Positions 35,617-44,598 are shown, counted from the stretch's first letter. The stretch: DNA of 64,000 bases from Bradyrhizobium sp. Gha (GCF_900113735.1 NZ_FOQM01000002.1:434001-498000), one strand, 5' to 3'. Notes: generated by a model from the letters alone, not told the origin. Numbers and translations: made by a program.

Positions 35617-36378
35617 ATGCACTATCCTGACTTGGTGAATCCCCGCAAGCCTTCATTGAGCAGGAAGCCCATGAAGAAACCAAAAAGGGCGACCGCTGCG
35701 AAGGCCAAAAAGGGCCGGAAAACCAGCGGGAGCCGAACCAAAACTGCTCCCACGCGGGCTAGGTCCTCCGCGCCCTCTCGCGCGGCCACAGCCGGCGCGG
35801 ACATCAGCAAGGCGACCATCCGCGGCCTGCGGATGAAGCTGACGCAGGCGCTGCGGCGCGTCGCCGAACTGGAAGCTGCGGCCGACACCGACTTCCTGCT
35901 CGATATTCCCAACCGGCGCGGTTTTGTGCGCGAGCTCCAACGCGCCGTCGCCTACATGAAGCGCTACCGCGCCAGCGGCGCGCTGATCGTGCTCGACGTC
36001 GACCGGCTGAAGCCGATCAACGATTCCTTCGGCCATGCCGCCGGCGACGAGGTGCTGAAGGCGATCGCCACGACGCTCAGCCGGCAGATCCGCGCCTCCG
36101 ACGTGGTCGGCCGTCTTGGTGGCGACGAGTTTGCCCTGCTGTTGTGGAATCTCAGCGAGGCCGATGCGAAGGCGAAGGCTGCTATGTTCGAGCAGGCGAT
36201 CGACGATTTGTCATTCACCTTTCGTGGCCAGCAGGTGATGGCGGGCGCTTCTGCCGGTGTCGCGCTGCTCGGTGCGCAGTCCGATGCCACGCGCGCGCTG
36301 GAGGAAGCCGATGCCGCCATGTATGTGCGCAAGGCGCACCGACGTCACGAGCCGCGGATCAGGCTCGTCAATAGCTAA
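35617..36378 (+). CDS. Diguanylate cyclase (GGDEF domain with I-site)
   Basis: The 253-residue protein has a Lys/Arg/Ser/Ala-rich N-terminus (about 1-65), a short helix and a GGDEF domain. The catalytic motif GGDEF is at 168-172. The inhibitory site RASD sits at 159-162, five residues before it, the spacing of a product-inhibited enzyme. DTDFLLDIPNRRGF begins the domain. GGDEF enzymes make cyclic di-GMP from two GTP. No sensor domain is visible; the basic tail could bind DNA, RNA or membrane. AAGGAG six bases before the ATG is a good ribosome site; a second ATG 54 bases further on is less well placed. Confidence 0.9.
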   Translation: MHYPDLVNPRKPSLSRKPMKKPKRATAAKAKKGRKTSGSRTKTAPTRARSSAPSRAATAGADISKATIRGLRMKLTQALRRVAELEAAADTDFLLDIPNRRGFVRELQRAVAYMKRYRASGALIVLDVDRLKPINDSFGHAAGDEVLKAIATTLSRQIRASDVVGRLGGDEFALLLWNLSEADAKAKAAMFEQAIDDLSFTFRGQQVMAGASAGVALLGAQSDATRALEEADAAMYVRKAHRRHEPRIRLVNS

Positions 36379-36379
36379 A

Positions 36380-36631
36380 TTAAAGCGTCGCGAGATCTTC
36401 CGGCACGTTGCCGAATTTGCGCAGCAGCGTGGCGTCACCGAATTCACCGGTCATCGGATCGCCGCTCCGACTGAACGCGACCGCGCCGATATGGCCGGGA
36501 CCGTGCGCCAGAGCCTCGGCGCGCCGTAAGGCGGCCGTCGGGCTCTGGCATTCCTCGGCGGCGCCCGCGACAGGCGATCCGTCGGCATCAATCAGGAACG
36601 GCATTGCAACGTAGTAGGTCACATCAGACAT
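36380..36631 (-). CDS. Hypothetical protein, 83 residues
   Basis: I do not recognise this small protein. It reads MSDVTYYVAMPFLIDADGSP at the N-terminus, with a compact alpha/beta pattern (AALRRAEALAHGPGHIGAVAF) and an acidic end. The composition (Gly/Ala/Asp-rich, no membrane segment) and coding-like codon usage suggest a real gene. It is convergent with the diguanylate cyclase, whose stop codon is one base away, and upstream of another small gene on its own strand. Confidence 0.65.
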   Translation of the reverse strand: MSDVTYYVAMPFLIDADGSPVAGAAEECQSPTAALRRAEALAHGPGHIGAVAFSRSGDPMTGEFGDATLLRKFGNVPEDLATL

Positions 36632-36659
36632 GGCGTTGCTCCGATGGTGCGCCTCGAGT

Positions 36660-36866
36660 TCAGGCCGCGCTGCTTCTGCTGCGTGAGGATTCGGGAATGC
36701 AGCCGGCCGAAATCGCTGCCTGCAATTCCTCCAGCTCCGCTTCCAGATATTCGTTGGCCATGATCAGCGCCTTGATGGTGCTGCGCAGATTGCCGTCGCA
36801 CATCGCGATCGCCTGATCACAGGCTTGTTCATAGTGGCCGTTATCGAGAGGGGCGGGGACTGACAT
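36660..36866 (-). CDS. Hypothetical small helical protein, 68 residues
   Basis: From the ATG at 36866 the protein reads MSVPAPLDNGHYEQACDQAI, then STIKALIMANEYLEAELEEL, ending in a Ser/Arg-rich tail. It is helical, with an acidic heptad-like second half that could pair as a coiled coil. An upstream in-frame start would add about 35 residues of non-protein-like sequence. The family is unknown to me. It lies between the 83-residue hypothetical gene and the DUF465 gene, on the same strand as both. Confidence 0.55.
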   Translation of the reverse strand: MSVPAPLDNGHYEQACDQAIAMCDGNLRSTIKALIMANEYLEAELEELQAAISAGCIPESSRSRSSAA

Positions 36867-36989
36867 CTGCGGTGTCCTTGCGGGTTGTCCTTGGGTGTTT
36901 CGGGCATATCGGGGGCCGGGACCAATGTTCTTATTTTGTTCTTTTTGAGTCAAGCGGATTCGACTCAGCACGTCCGCAGCCGCTGGGGA

Positions 36990-37196
36990 TCAGGCGATGA
37001 TGTCCGGCGTGATCTGGTCTTCGATGAAGGCGATACGGTCGCGCAACAACAGCTTGCGCTTCTTCAACCGCTGTAACCGCAACAGGTCGGGGGCGGGCGA
37101 TTGATGCAGTGCATCGATCGCCGCATCGAGATCTCGGTGTTCCTGCTGCAACCGGGTGAGCTCGGTTTCGAGCTCACGCTCGTCTTCATGGGTCAT
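36990..37196 (-). CDS. DUF465 (YdcH-like) family protein
   Basis: The 68-residue protein matches DUF465: EDERELETELTRLQQEHRDL, DAAIDAL, LLRLQRLKKRKLLLRDRIAF. It is a short helical hairpin with heptads, predicted to oligomerise; the function of the family is unknown. A second member lies 330 bases away in the opposite orientation (37526-37708). The two share the pattern of heptad Glu/Leu followed by a KRRKLLVKDQI-type segment (here KKRKLLLRDRI). Confidence 0.85.
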   Translation of the reverse strand: MTHEDERELETELTRLQQEHRDLDAAIDALHQSPAPDLLRLQRLKKRKLLLRDRIAFIEDQITPDIIA

Positions 37197-37525
37197 GTCT
37201 GCGGTGGCCGAAAACCGAAAGGCTTGAGATCAAAGGCTGTGGATGCCCTGTGGAAATTATCGTCCTTGCGCGGCGTGATCGCAAGCGATCTGCACCCCCA
37301 CGCACCGCTCCATCGCAAGATATTTCAACGATTCGGAAGCGGTGTCGCGCGAGCACATTGATATCATGGATTTTTCGCCGCGTGGTTCCTTACTCACGGT
37401 TCGTTACATATGAATTTTCAAAAATGACGGAGCGACGACGGATACCCATCGACAGAACGAATCGGTGATGTAGAGTCCCTCGTCCGGATCGAATCCAAGG
37501 TTCACCCCTACCGAGGAGGTTTCGA
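37197..37525. other. Divergent spacer between the two DUF465 genes
   Basis: This 329-bp gene-free stretch must hold the promoters of two divergent DUF465 genes. It ends with the strong ribosome site GAGGAGG. A 15-codon frame at 37366 has no ribosome site and is not supported. I see no recognisable operator. Confidence 0.5.
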
Positions 37526-37708
37526 ATGACAATTCAGGCACATCTGGTTGAATTGGAACGGAAGCATAAAATTCTCGAGAACGAATTGCACGAAGCTCTC
37601 GTGCACCTTTCAACAGACGACCTGCAAATTGTTGAGTTGAAGCGCCGGAAGTTGCTGGTCAAGGACCAGATCGAGCGTCTCAAGAACACTGGCGATACGC
37701 TTCACTAG
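37526..37708 (+). CDS. DUF465 (YdcH-like) family protein
   Basis: The 60-residue protein reads MTIQAHLVELERKHKILENE, then LHEALVHLSTDDLQIVELKR and RKLLVKDQIERLKN. It is DUF465, a helical hairpin with coiled-coil heptads; its role is unknown. GAGGAGG six bases before the ATG is a perfect ribosome site, so expression is probably high. A hairpin with six Ts follows. The second DUF465 gene is divergent, 330 bases away, suggesting an old duplication. Confidence 0.88.
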   Translation: MTIQAHLVELERKHKILENELHEALVHLSTDDLQIVELKRRKLLVKDQIERLKNTGDTLH

Positions 37709-37733
37709 TAACCCCTGTAACAGTGTAGAGTTT

Positions 37734-37786
37734 GCATCCTTTCCCGCAGGGATCAGCGCGCTTGCGCTCATCCCTGCGGCAGGATG
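37734..37786. ncRNA. Long hairpin in the 3' region of the DUF465 gene (candidate sRNA or UTR structure)
   Basis: GCATCCT with CCGCAGGGAT and AGCGC on one arm pairs with GCGCT, ATCCCTGCGG and AGGATGC on the other, around the central bases GCTT, with a small internal bulge. The structure spans 53 bases, more than any simple terminator needs. It lies just after the DUF465 stop codon and before a T-run terminator. It may be a small-RNA body or a 3' UTR stability element; there is no direct evidence of a transcript. Confidence 0.35.
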
Positions 37787-37789
37787 CGC

Positions 37790-37819
37790 GCTGCGTGATG
37801 ATCGTCGCGCAGCTTTTTT
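37790..37819 (+). terminator. Rho-independent terminator after DUF465
   Basis: GCTGCG and CGCAGC form a 6-bp stem with a 12-base loop, followed at once by TTTTTT. It closes the transcript that contains the DUF465 gene and the long hairpin. Confidence 0.75.
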
Positions 37820-37873
37820 GTTTCGACGCGTTTTCTTGAGGCGACCCGGTCCCCACTTGCTCGAAAATGCTGT

Positions 37874-38977
37874 CTAGCTGTCCGCCAGTTCGGCGACGTG
37901 GTCCGCGATCGCGAGCGACGACGTCAGTCCCGGCGATTCGATGCCGAACAGATTGACCAGGCCTGCGACGCCGTGGTCGCGCGGACCCTGCATCAGGAAA
38001 TCCTGCGTAGCGACCGCCGGTGGCACGATCTTCGGGCGGATGCCCGAATAGCTCGGCATCAGCGCGCCATCGGGAAGCGTCGGCCAATATTTGCGGATTG
38101 CCGGATAGAAGCGCTCGGCGCGCGACGGATCGACTTCATAGTCGATCGTCTCGATCCATTCGACGTCGGGGCCGAAGCGCGCCTGTCCTGCCATGTCCAG
38201 CGTCAGATGTACGCCAAGGCCGCCGGGCTCGGGCACCGGATAAATCAGGTGCGAGAACGGTGCGCGCGCATTGCAGCTGAAGTAATTTCCTTTGGCGAGG
38301 TAAGCAGGCGGAATCCGATCGACCGGCATGCCGTCGATGTGGCGCGCCACTGATGTCGCCGAGAGCCCGGCGGCGTTGACGAGCAGGCCGCATTGCAAGG
38401 TCATCGGTGCTTCGCCGCCGGCTTCGATCTCGATCATTCCGGCCTCCGCCCTGGCGCGGATCAGCGGCGTGTGAAACGCAAAGGCCGCGCCTGCTTCCTC
38501 CGCCTCGCCCCGCAGCGAGAGCATGTAGGAATGGCTGTCGATGATTCCGGTCGACGGCGAGAGCAGTGCGGCGTCGCAGGCCAGCGCCGGTTCCAGCGCG
38601 CGCGCCGCCTCGCCCGATAGCAGCTGCAAGTCGAGGACGCCGTTGGCCTCTGCATGGGCCTTGATCGAGTGCAGCTTCTCGGTTTCCTTGGCATGGGTCG
38701 CGACGATCAGCTTGCCGCAATTCTTGTGCGGGATGCCGCGCTCGCCGCAGTAGCGATAGAGCGCCTGCTTGCCGGCGACGCACATACGCGCCATCCAGCT
38801 TCCGGCGCGGTAATAGATCCCGGCATGGATCACCTCGCTGTTGCGTGAAGAGGTGACGGTGCCGATGGCCTCGGCTGCCTCGAGCACGATCACCTCTCGC
38901 CCGGCCTGGGCCAGCTTCCGGGCCACCGCTAACCCGATCACGCCGGCTCCGATGACGACGCAGTCGACCCTATCCAT
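37874..38977 (-). CDS. FAD-dependent oxidoreductase, L-2-hydroxyglutarate-oxidase-like
   Basis: The 367-residue protein is a DAO-family flavoprotein: [19 protein letters not shown] binds the FAD ADP moiety, and [20 protein letters not shown] with the [18 protein letters not shown] segment is the signature of the L-2-hydroxyglutarate oxidase/dehydrogenase (LhgO/L2HGDH) branch. [10 protein letters not shown] and [20 protein letters not shown] match the C-terminal FAD site. The probable reaction is oxidation of L-2-hydroxyglutarate to 2-oxoglutarate; another 2-hydroxyacid is possible. The ATG at 38977 is chosen for the Rossmann start; an upstream in-frame codon adds an Arg-rich stretch. It is divergent from the PAS-GGDEF-EAL gene. 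Confidence 0.85.
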   Translation of the reverse strand: MDRVDCVVIGAGVIGLAVARKLAQAGREVIVLEAAEAIGTVTSSRNSEVIHAGIYYRAGSWMARMCVAGKQALYRYCGERGIPHKNCGKLIVATHAKETEKLHSIKAHAEANGVLDLQLLSGEAARALEPALACDAALLSPSTGIIDSHSYMLSLRGEAEEAGAAFAFHTPLIRARAEAGMIEIEAGGEAPMTLQCGLLVNAAGLSATSVARHIDGMPVDRIPPAYLAKGNYFSCNARAPFSHLIYPVPEPGGLGVHLTLDMAGQARFGPDVEWIETIDYEVDPSRAERFYPAIRKYWPTLPDGALMPSYSGIRPKIVPPAVATQDFLMQGPRDHGVAGLVNLFGIESPGLTSSLAIADHVAELADS

Positions 38978-39052
38978 GGTGATGCAGAAGTCCTGCTGAA
39001 GGTGCCGACGACGTCGGTTTGCCTGCGAAACGCGCCGCGCGGGCATTTTCCG

Positions 39053-39067
39053 TTAAGAAAGCATTTA
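39053..39067. promoter_or_regulatory. Near-CtrA box (TTAA-N7-TTTA)
   Basis: TTAA-N7-TTTA differs at one base from the CtrA consensus. It lies in the 205-bp spacer between the divergent flavoprotein gene and the PAS-GGDEF-EAL gene, 75 bases from the first start. A weak candidate. Confidence 0.2.
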
Positions 39068-39182
39068 TCATGTCAGGGCAATTGCCGTATTTCCCGTTAC
39101 ATTTTTCTGTTGGGCGTACAGGCGTTTACCCGATCCAAACCGGTGAAGCCAGACAATCCGCAGTTGAAATCGCGGGTGGCGG

Positions 39183-41867
39183 ATGGCTGAGAAGAACTGG
39201 CAGGAAGGCAGCATGCTTCCGATTGCTGTGCAGGCCGTCGTGTGCCTGACCAGCGCGGTCGCGCCTTCGCGTGCCCTCGCGGACAGCTTCGCGCCGTCGA
39301 GCCATTTTGGCGATCTCGACCCCGATCTGATCTGGGAAGCCCTCATCGGCGGCATTGTCCTCTGCGCATTCCTGGTCGCGATCGCGCTGTGGATCCATTC
39401 GGCGCTGCGCCGAAGCAGGCGTTCGCAGTTGCGGCGCAACGCCTTCGTGTCCTCCGCCATGAACAATCTCAACCAGGGCGTCGTGATGACGGATGCGCAG
39501 CGGCGCATCATCTTCTGCAACGACCGCTATCTCGAGATCTACGGCCTGACGCGCTCGGACCTTTGGACCGGCATGACCGGCTACGACATTCTCGCGCTCA
39601 GGCGCAAGCGCGGCGTCCTTGGCGTCTCCGACGACGACTTCTACGAGAAGGCGGCAAGCCCCAACGGCCTGATCACCGAACTGCCTGACGGCCGCGCCAT
39701 CCTGGTCAAATATTTCATTCTGCCCAATGGCGGATCGGTCGCGACCCATCTCGATGTCAGCGAGCAGCGCAGGCTGTCGCGGCAGCTCGCCTCGACCAAG
39801 CAATTCCTCGAAACGGTGCTGAACAACGTGCCGGCCTGCGTGGCCGCGAAGAACATCGAGGACGGTCGCTACATCTTTGCCAACAGCGCCTATGAGCGGT
39901 TCTGGGGCTTTTCGCGCGACCAGGTCGTCGGCAAGAACGCGCGCGAGCTGTTCGGTCCAAAATCGGCTGAGAGCATCGAGGCGGCGGACCGCGCTGCCCT
40001 GCTGGCCCCTGAAGGACAATATCGCAACGAGTTCGAGGTCGAGGTCGAACGCGACCATGCCCGGCGCAAGGTGGCCTCGGTGCGGATCGTTGTCCGCAAC
40101 GAGAGCAACAAGCCGGAATTCCTGCTGCTGGTGTTCGAGGACGTCACCGATCGGCAATCGCTGTCGCTGGAGCTGGAGAGCACCAAGAAGTTCCTCGAGC
40201 TCGTGGTCGACAACATTCCGGTCGCGCTGATCGTCGAGCAGGTCAGGGATGGCCGCTATCTGCTCGCCAACCGCAGCGCCGAGACGATCCTCAACCGCAG
40301 GCGCGAGGAAGCCACGGGCCTGACTGCTTCCGACATCTTCAATGCCAAGGAAGCCAAGCTGATCATCGCGCGCGACGAGGCCGCGATCAAGAAGCGCGGG
40401 ATGATCACCGAGGAGCATCCGATCTCCACCAAGGACGGCCTGCGCCTGTTCCTGACCCGGCGTGCCACGGTGCTCAACGATTCCGGCGAGCCGCAATACC
40501 TGATCAAGACCCACGAAGACGTCACCAACCGCAGGCAGACCGAGTCGCGCATGGCGCACATGGCCTACCATGACGGTCTCACCGACCTGCCGAACCGCGC
40601 CGCCTTCCTTCAGGCCTTGACCCAGATGATCGAGGCCTGCGAGGGGACCGACGAGGAATTCGCCGTGCTTTGCGTCGATCTCGACGGCCTCAAGGAAGTC
40701 AACGACGTGTTCGGCCATGCGCTTGGCGACAAGCTGCTGGTCGAGGTGGCCCAGCGGCTCCAGGATACGGCACGCGGCGGCCTGGTCGCGCGTCTGTCCG
40801 GCGACGAATTTGGCTTGATCATCGACGGCAAGCAGCCTGACGCGGGCCTCGCATTGGCGCAGCAGCTTGGCGAGGCGCTCGCGCCGGAGTTCCACATCGA
40901 CGGCCGCGCGGTGCGTGCCGGCATCACCACCGGCATGTCGGTGTTTCCGCACAACGGCTCCGACGGTGCCTCGCTGCTTGCCAATGCCGGCGCCGCACTT
41001 TTCCGCGCCAAGCAGAAGTCGCGCGGCACGATCAGCCTCTACCAGCCCGAGATGGACCAGCAGATCCGCGACCGCCGCGTGCTGCACCAGGACCTGTCGA
41101 TGGCGATCAAGAACGGCGAGCTGTCGCTGGCCTTCCAGCCGCAAGGCATCGCACGCAACAGCATCGTCGAAAGCGAGATCATCGGCTTCGAGGCGTTGGC
41201 GCGCTGGCAGCATCCGGTACGCGGCCAGGTCTCGCCCGCCGAATTCATCCCCATCGCGGAGGAAAGCGGCCTGATCGTCGAGATGGGCGAATGGATCCTG
41301 CGCGAGGCTTGCCGCGAGGCGGCGTCGTGGCCGAAGCCGCTCCAGGTTGCCGTCAACCTGTCCCCGGCGCAGTTCATGCACGGCGACGTGGTCGGGCTCG
41401 TCCATTCGATCCTGATCGAGACGGGCCTTGCGCCCGGCCGGCTCGAGCTCGAGATCACCGAGGGCGTGCTGATCGAGGATTTCGATCGCGGCCTCGCGCT
41501 GCTGCGCCGCCTGAAAGCGCTCGGGGTGCGCATCTCGATGGACGATTTCGGCAGCGGCTATTCCTCGCTGAGCTATCTCCAGGCGTTCCCGTTCGACAAG
41601 ATCAAGATCGACCGCGCCTTCATCATCAATCTCGGCCGCAATCCGCAATCGGCCGCGATCGTCCGGGCCGTGATCGATCTCGGCCACGGCCTCGAAATGT
41701 CGATCATCGCCGAAGGCGTCGAGACCATCGACCAGCTCGTCTTCCTGGCCACGGAAGGTTGCGACGGCGTGCAGGGCTATCTGCTCGGCAAGCCACTGCC
41801 GATCGGGAAATATGCCGATCTCGTCGGCCGCGGTGTGGCTATGGAGCTTGCGCTCAAGACCGGCTAG
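39183..41867 (+). CDS. Membrane PAS-GGDEF-EAL cyclic di-GMP enzyme
   Basis: The 894-residue protein has one hydrophobic stretch near residues 57-72 (GGIVLCAFLVAIALW) that may be a membrane helix. Three PAS-like sensor domains follow (first NLNQGVVMTDAQRRIIFCND, then NVPACVAAKNIEDGRYIFAN and NIPVALIVEQVRDGRYLLAN). Next is a GGDEF domain whose motif reads SGDEF (539-543) and which lacks an RxxD inhibitory site. The C-terminal EAL domain has EALARW at 670, NLSPAQF, EITEGVL, DDFGSGYSS, KIDRAF and AEGVET. The EAL side looks active; the GGDEF side is atypical. Redox or ligand sensing by PAS is a family expectation. It is followed 39 bases later by the GlpD-like gene. Confidence 0.92.
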   Translation: MAEKNWQEGSMLPIAVQAVVCLTSAVAPSRALADSFAPSSHFGDLDPDLIWEALIGGIVLCAFLVAIALWIHSALRRSRRSQLRRNAFVSSAMNNLNQGVVMTDAQRRIIFCNDRYLEIYGLTRSDLWTGMTGYDILALRRKRGVLGVSDDDFYEKAASPNGLITELPDGRAILVKYFILPNGGSVATHLDVSEQRRLSRQLASTKQFLETVLNNVPACVAAKNIEDGRYIFANSAYERFWGFSRDQVVGKNARELFGPKSAESIEAADRAALLAPEGQYRNEFEVEVERDHARRKVASVRIVVRNESNKPEFLLLVFEDVTDRQSLSLELESTKKFLELVVDNIPVALIVEQVRDGRYLLANRSAETILNRRREEATGLTASDIFNAKEAKLIIARDEAAIKKRGMITEEHPISTKDGLRLFLTRRATVLNDSGEPQYLIKTHEDVTNRRQTESRMAHMAYHDGLTDLPNRAAFLQALTQMIEACEGTDEEFAVLCVDLDGLKEVNDVFGHALGDKLLVEVAQRLQDTARGGLVARLSGDEFGLIIDGKQPDAGLALAQQLGEALAPEFHIDGRAVRAGITTGMSVFPHNGSDGASLLANAGAALFRAKQKSRGTISLYQPEMDQQIRDRRVLHQDLSMAIKNGELSLAFQPQGIARNSIVESEIIGFEALARWQHPVRGQVSPAEFIPIAEESGLIVEMGEWILREACREAASWPKPLQVAVNLSPAQFMHGDVVGLVHSILIETGLAPGRLELEITEGVLIEDFDRGLALLRRLKALGVRISMDDFGSGYSSLSYLQAFPFDKIKIDRAFIINLGRNPQSAAIVRAVIDLGHGLEMSIIAEGVETIDQLVFLATEGCDGVQGYLLGKPLPIGKYADLVGRGVAMELALKTG

Positions 41868-41906
41868 TGGTGTGGGGCGCACACTCGCTGCCCTCTCCAC
41901 GGTTCC

Positions 41907-43376
41907 ATGGCGGATTACGATCTTGCGATCATCGGCGGCGGCCTGAACGGTGTCAGCCTCGCGCGCGATGCCGCCGGCCGCGGGCTGCGCGTGATCCTGA
42001 TCGAGCAGGGCGATCTCGGCGGCGCGGCATCGTCGGCGACACCGCGACTGATCCACGGCGATCTATCGGTGCTGGAGCGGCGCGGCTTCTGGCGGGTGCG
42101 CCGGGCACTGGTCGAGCGCCGGACGTGGCTGCGGATCGCGCCGCATCTGGTGCGGCCGATGAATTTTGTGATCCCCGCCCATTCCGACGAGCGACCGCCA
42201 TGGCTGCTGCGGGCTGGACTCCATGTTTATGACACGCTGACGAACCGTGGCGGCCTGCCACGATCGATCACCCTCGACATCACGCATCATCCGGTCGGCA
42301 ACGCGCTCAGGCGTCCGTTCGGCATCGCCTTCGAGTATGCCGACTGCGTCGTTGACGATTCGCGCCTGGTGGTGCTCACGGCACTGGATGCTGCCGAACG
42401 CGGCGCTGCGATCCTGACCGGTGCGCGCTGCGTGCGTGCGGACAGGACCGACATCTGGCGGCTCGCATTGGTCGACCGCGGCCATCGCCGGGCAGTCACG
42501 GCGCGTGCGCTGGCCAATGCCACCGGCGGTTGGGCGTCGATGGTCGCCGAGACCGTGCTGCGGCAGCCGCAACCGCCCATGGCCGCCATGCAGATGAGCC
42601 AGATCGTCGTGCCAAAACTCTTCGAGTCCGACAATGTCTATGTGTTCCAGAACAATGACGGAGGCCTGATCTTTGCCAGCCCGTTCGAGCGCGATTTCAC
42701 GCTGCTCGGGACGGTCACCCGCGATTTCACCGGCGATCCCGCAATCGTAGCGATGCCGGGCGCGGACGTCAGCTATCTCTGCGATGCCGCGAGCCGCTAT
42801 TTCCGCGCGCGCGTCGCTCCCACCGACGTCGTGCGCACGGTCGCCGGCGTCAATTTGACGCCCGCGGCCGCGCGGCGAGGTGACGGCACGACGCTGTTCC
42901 ACGCGCGCCGGCGCAAGGCACCGCTGCTTACAATGTTCGGCGGCGACGTCACGACCTCGCGCTTGCGCGCGGAGCGGGCGGTGACGCGGTTGACGCCGTT
43001 CTATCCGATGTCGCGGCCCTGGACTTCAGGCACGGCCTTGCCTGGCGGAGATTTCGCCTGGGATCGTTTCGAGACCGAGATCGACCTCGCACGCCACCGC
43101 TGGCGCTTTCTCGAGGAGCCACAGGCCCGCCGCCTGGTTGCGGCCTACGGCTCGCGCTTGGCCGATGTGCTCGGCGAGGCGAAGACCCGTGACGAGCTTG
43201 GCCCCGCCTTCGGCCCCGACCTGACCGGCGCCGAGGTGCGCTATCTCATGGCTCGCGAATGGGCGCGCTTCCCCGAGGACATCCTGTGGCGCCGCTCCAA
43301 GCTCGGCCTGACGATGCCCGCGCCCGGCCATGACGCGCTGGCTGCGTTCATGGCGCACGAGCCCCGAACCGGTTGA
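41907..43376 (+). CDS. FAD-dependent glycerol-3-phosphate dehydrogenase-like protein (divergent GlpD relative)
   Basis: The 489-residue protein is GlpD-like in length and fold: IIGGGLNGVSLARDAAGRG is the FAD-binding start, followed by SSATPRLIHGDLSVLE, where GlpD has SSKLIHGGLRYLE. The C-terminal helical domain is complete. Key GlpD residues differ: Asn316 in VAGVNLTP stands where GlpD has Arg (AGVRPL), and Asp347 in FGGDVTTSR replaces the Lys of GGKxTTYR. In E. coli numbering these match Arg317 and Lys354 by my recall. So it may oxidise a different substrate. It starts 39 bases after the PAS-GGDEF-EAL gene and 52 bases before a PotA-type ATPase gene, with which it may be cotranscribed. Confidence 0.85.
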   Translation: MADYDLAIIGGGLNGVSLARDAAGRGLRVILIEQGDLGGAASSATPRLIHGDLSVLERRGFWRVRRALVERRTWLRIAPHLVRPMNFVIPAHSDERPPWLLRAGLHVYDTLTNRGGLPRSITLDITHHPVGNALRRPFGIAFEYADCVVDDSRLVVLTALDAAERGAAILTGARCVRADRTDIWRLALVDRGHRRAVTARALANATGGWASMVAETVLRQPQPPMAAMQMSQIVVPKLFESDNVYVFQNNDGGLIFASPFERDFTLLGTVTRDFTGDPAIVAMPGADVSYLCDAASRYFRARVAPTDVVRTVAGVNLTPAAARRGDGTTLFHARRRKAPLLTMFGGDVTTSRLRAERAVTRLTPFYPMSRPWTSGTALPGGDFAWDRFETEIDLARHRWRFLEEPQARRLVAAYGSRLADVLGEAKTRDELGPAFGPDLTGAEVRYLMAREWARFPEDILWRRSKLGLTMPAPGHDALAAFMAHEPRTG

Positions 43377-43428
43377 GCAAAGGCCGATCCGCCGCTAGCG
43401 TGCGGCGGAATTGGGGTTGGCAGGGACC

Positions 43429-44598
43429 ATGACTGACGAATTGCCTAGAATGGATGCCGCGGCCCACGCGGCTGGAGACGCCCATCCGGCGGCGGGCGAG
43501 CCGCTGCTGCGCATCGAAGGCGTGGCCAAGACGTTCGGGACGTTCCGTGCGGTCGACGGCGTGTCGCTCGATATCAAGGCCGGGGAGTTCTTTGCGCTTT
43601 TGGGTCCGAGCGGATGCGGCAAGACCACGTTGCTGCGCATGCTTGCCGGCTTTGAGGCGCCGGACGAGGGGCGGATTCTGCTCGGCGGCAAGGATATCGC
43701 ACAGGCACTGCCGCATGAGCGCCCGATCAACATGATGTTTCAGAATTACGCGCTGTTTCCGCATCTTTCGGTCCGCGACAACATCGCCTTTGGTCTCAAG
43801 TGCGCCGGCATGCCGCGTGCCGATATCGCGGCGCGTGTCGCGGAGATGGTCGCACTGGTGAAGCTCGAGGGGCTGGAGAAGCGCAAGCCCGACCAGCTCT
43901 CCGGCGGACAACGACAGCGCGTCGCTCTGGCCCGAGCGCTGGCGCGCCGGCCACAATTGCTGCTGCTCGACGAGCCGCTCGCGGCGCTGGACAAGAAGCT
44001 GCGCGAGAGCACCCAAGGCGAGCTGATGGACCTGCAGCGGCGGCTCGGCATGACCTTCATCATCGTCACCCACGACCAGGAAGAGGCGATGACGATGGCC
44101 AGCCGGATCGGCGTGATGAGATCAGGCAAGCTCGCCCAGGTCGGGCCCCCGCGCGAGCTTTACGAGGCGCCGCGCTCGCGCTGGATCGCGGAGTTCGTCG
44201 GCGACATCAATCTGTTCGACGCCGAGACCAGATTGCGCGACGGTCACCGTCTGGTTGTCGGCACACGCGATGCGGGCACGCTGGTGGTGGCCGAGCCGCG
44301 CCAGCCGGTCGGGGAGGTGAAATTCTCGGTCGCGATCCGCCCCGAGAAGGTCAAGCTGTCGCGTCGTGGCCCCGCGAGCGAGGCCGGCCGTGAAACTGCG
44401 ATCAACGCCCTGGACGGCGTGATCGCCGATGTCTGTTATCTCGGCGGCACCACCACCTACAAGGTAAAGCTCGACACCGGCGGAATGCTGCAGGCGTCGG
44501 TCGCCAACAATGCGCGTCTCGATGTCGATGCCTATAGCCTGCGTCAGCGCGTCGTCGCCTGGTTCACGCCCGACGATTGCGTGGTGCTGCCGTCATGA
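43429..44598 (+). CDS. ABC transporter ATPase, PotA/PotG type
   Basis: The 389-residue ATPase has the complete ABC core: Walker A GPSGCGKTT, Q-loop FQNYALF, signature LSGGQRQRVALARAL, Walker B LLLLDEPLAALD and the switch His in THDQEEA. A C-terminal TOBE-like domain with VAIRPEKVKL follows, as in the spermidine/putrescine (Pot) and related iron and sulfate importers. The first 30 residues are an Ala/Gly/Pro-rich extension. The start is the ATG at 43429; an in-frame TTG lies 18 bases upstream. The stop overlaps the start of the permease gene by four bases. No periplasmic binding-protein gene is linked. Confidence 0.92.
   Translation: MTDELPRMDAAAHAAGDAHPAAGEPLLRIEGVAKTFGTFRAVDGVSLDIKAGEFFALLGPSGCGKTTLLRMLAGFEAPDEGRILLGGKDIAQALPHERPINMMFQNYALFPHLSVRDNIAFGLKCAGMPRADIAARVAEMVALVKLEGLEKRKPDQLSGGQRQRVALARALARRPQLLLLDEPLAALDKKLRESTQGELMDLQRRLGMTFIIVTHDQEEAMTMASRIGVMRSGKLAQVGPPRELYEAPRSRWIAEFVGDINLFDAETRLRDGHRLVVGTRDAGTLVVAEPRQPVGEVKFSVAIRPEKVKLSRRGPASEAGRETAINALDGVIADVCYLGGTTTYKVKLDTGGMLQASVANNARLDVDAYSLRQRVVAWFTPDDCVVLPS

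Noticed and set aside
37366..37413. 15-codon frame MDFSPRGSLLTVRYI as a leader peptide
   Set aside because: No ribosome site and no amino-acid pattern of an attenuator; it is probably chance.
39126..42056. 976-codon frame on the minus strand opposite the PAS-GGDEF-EAL gene
   Set aside because: The plus-strand protein has complete GGDEF and EAL motifs; the antisense frame has no recognisable domain.
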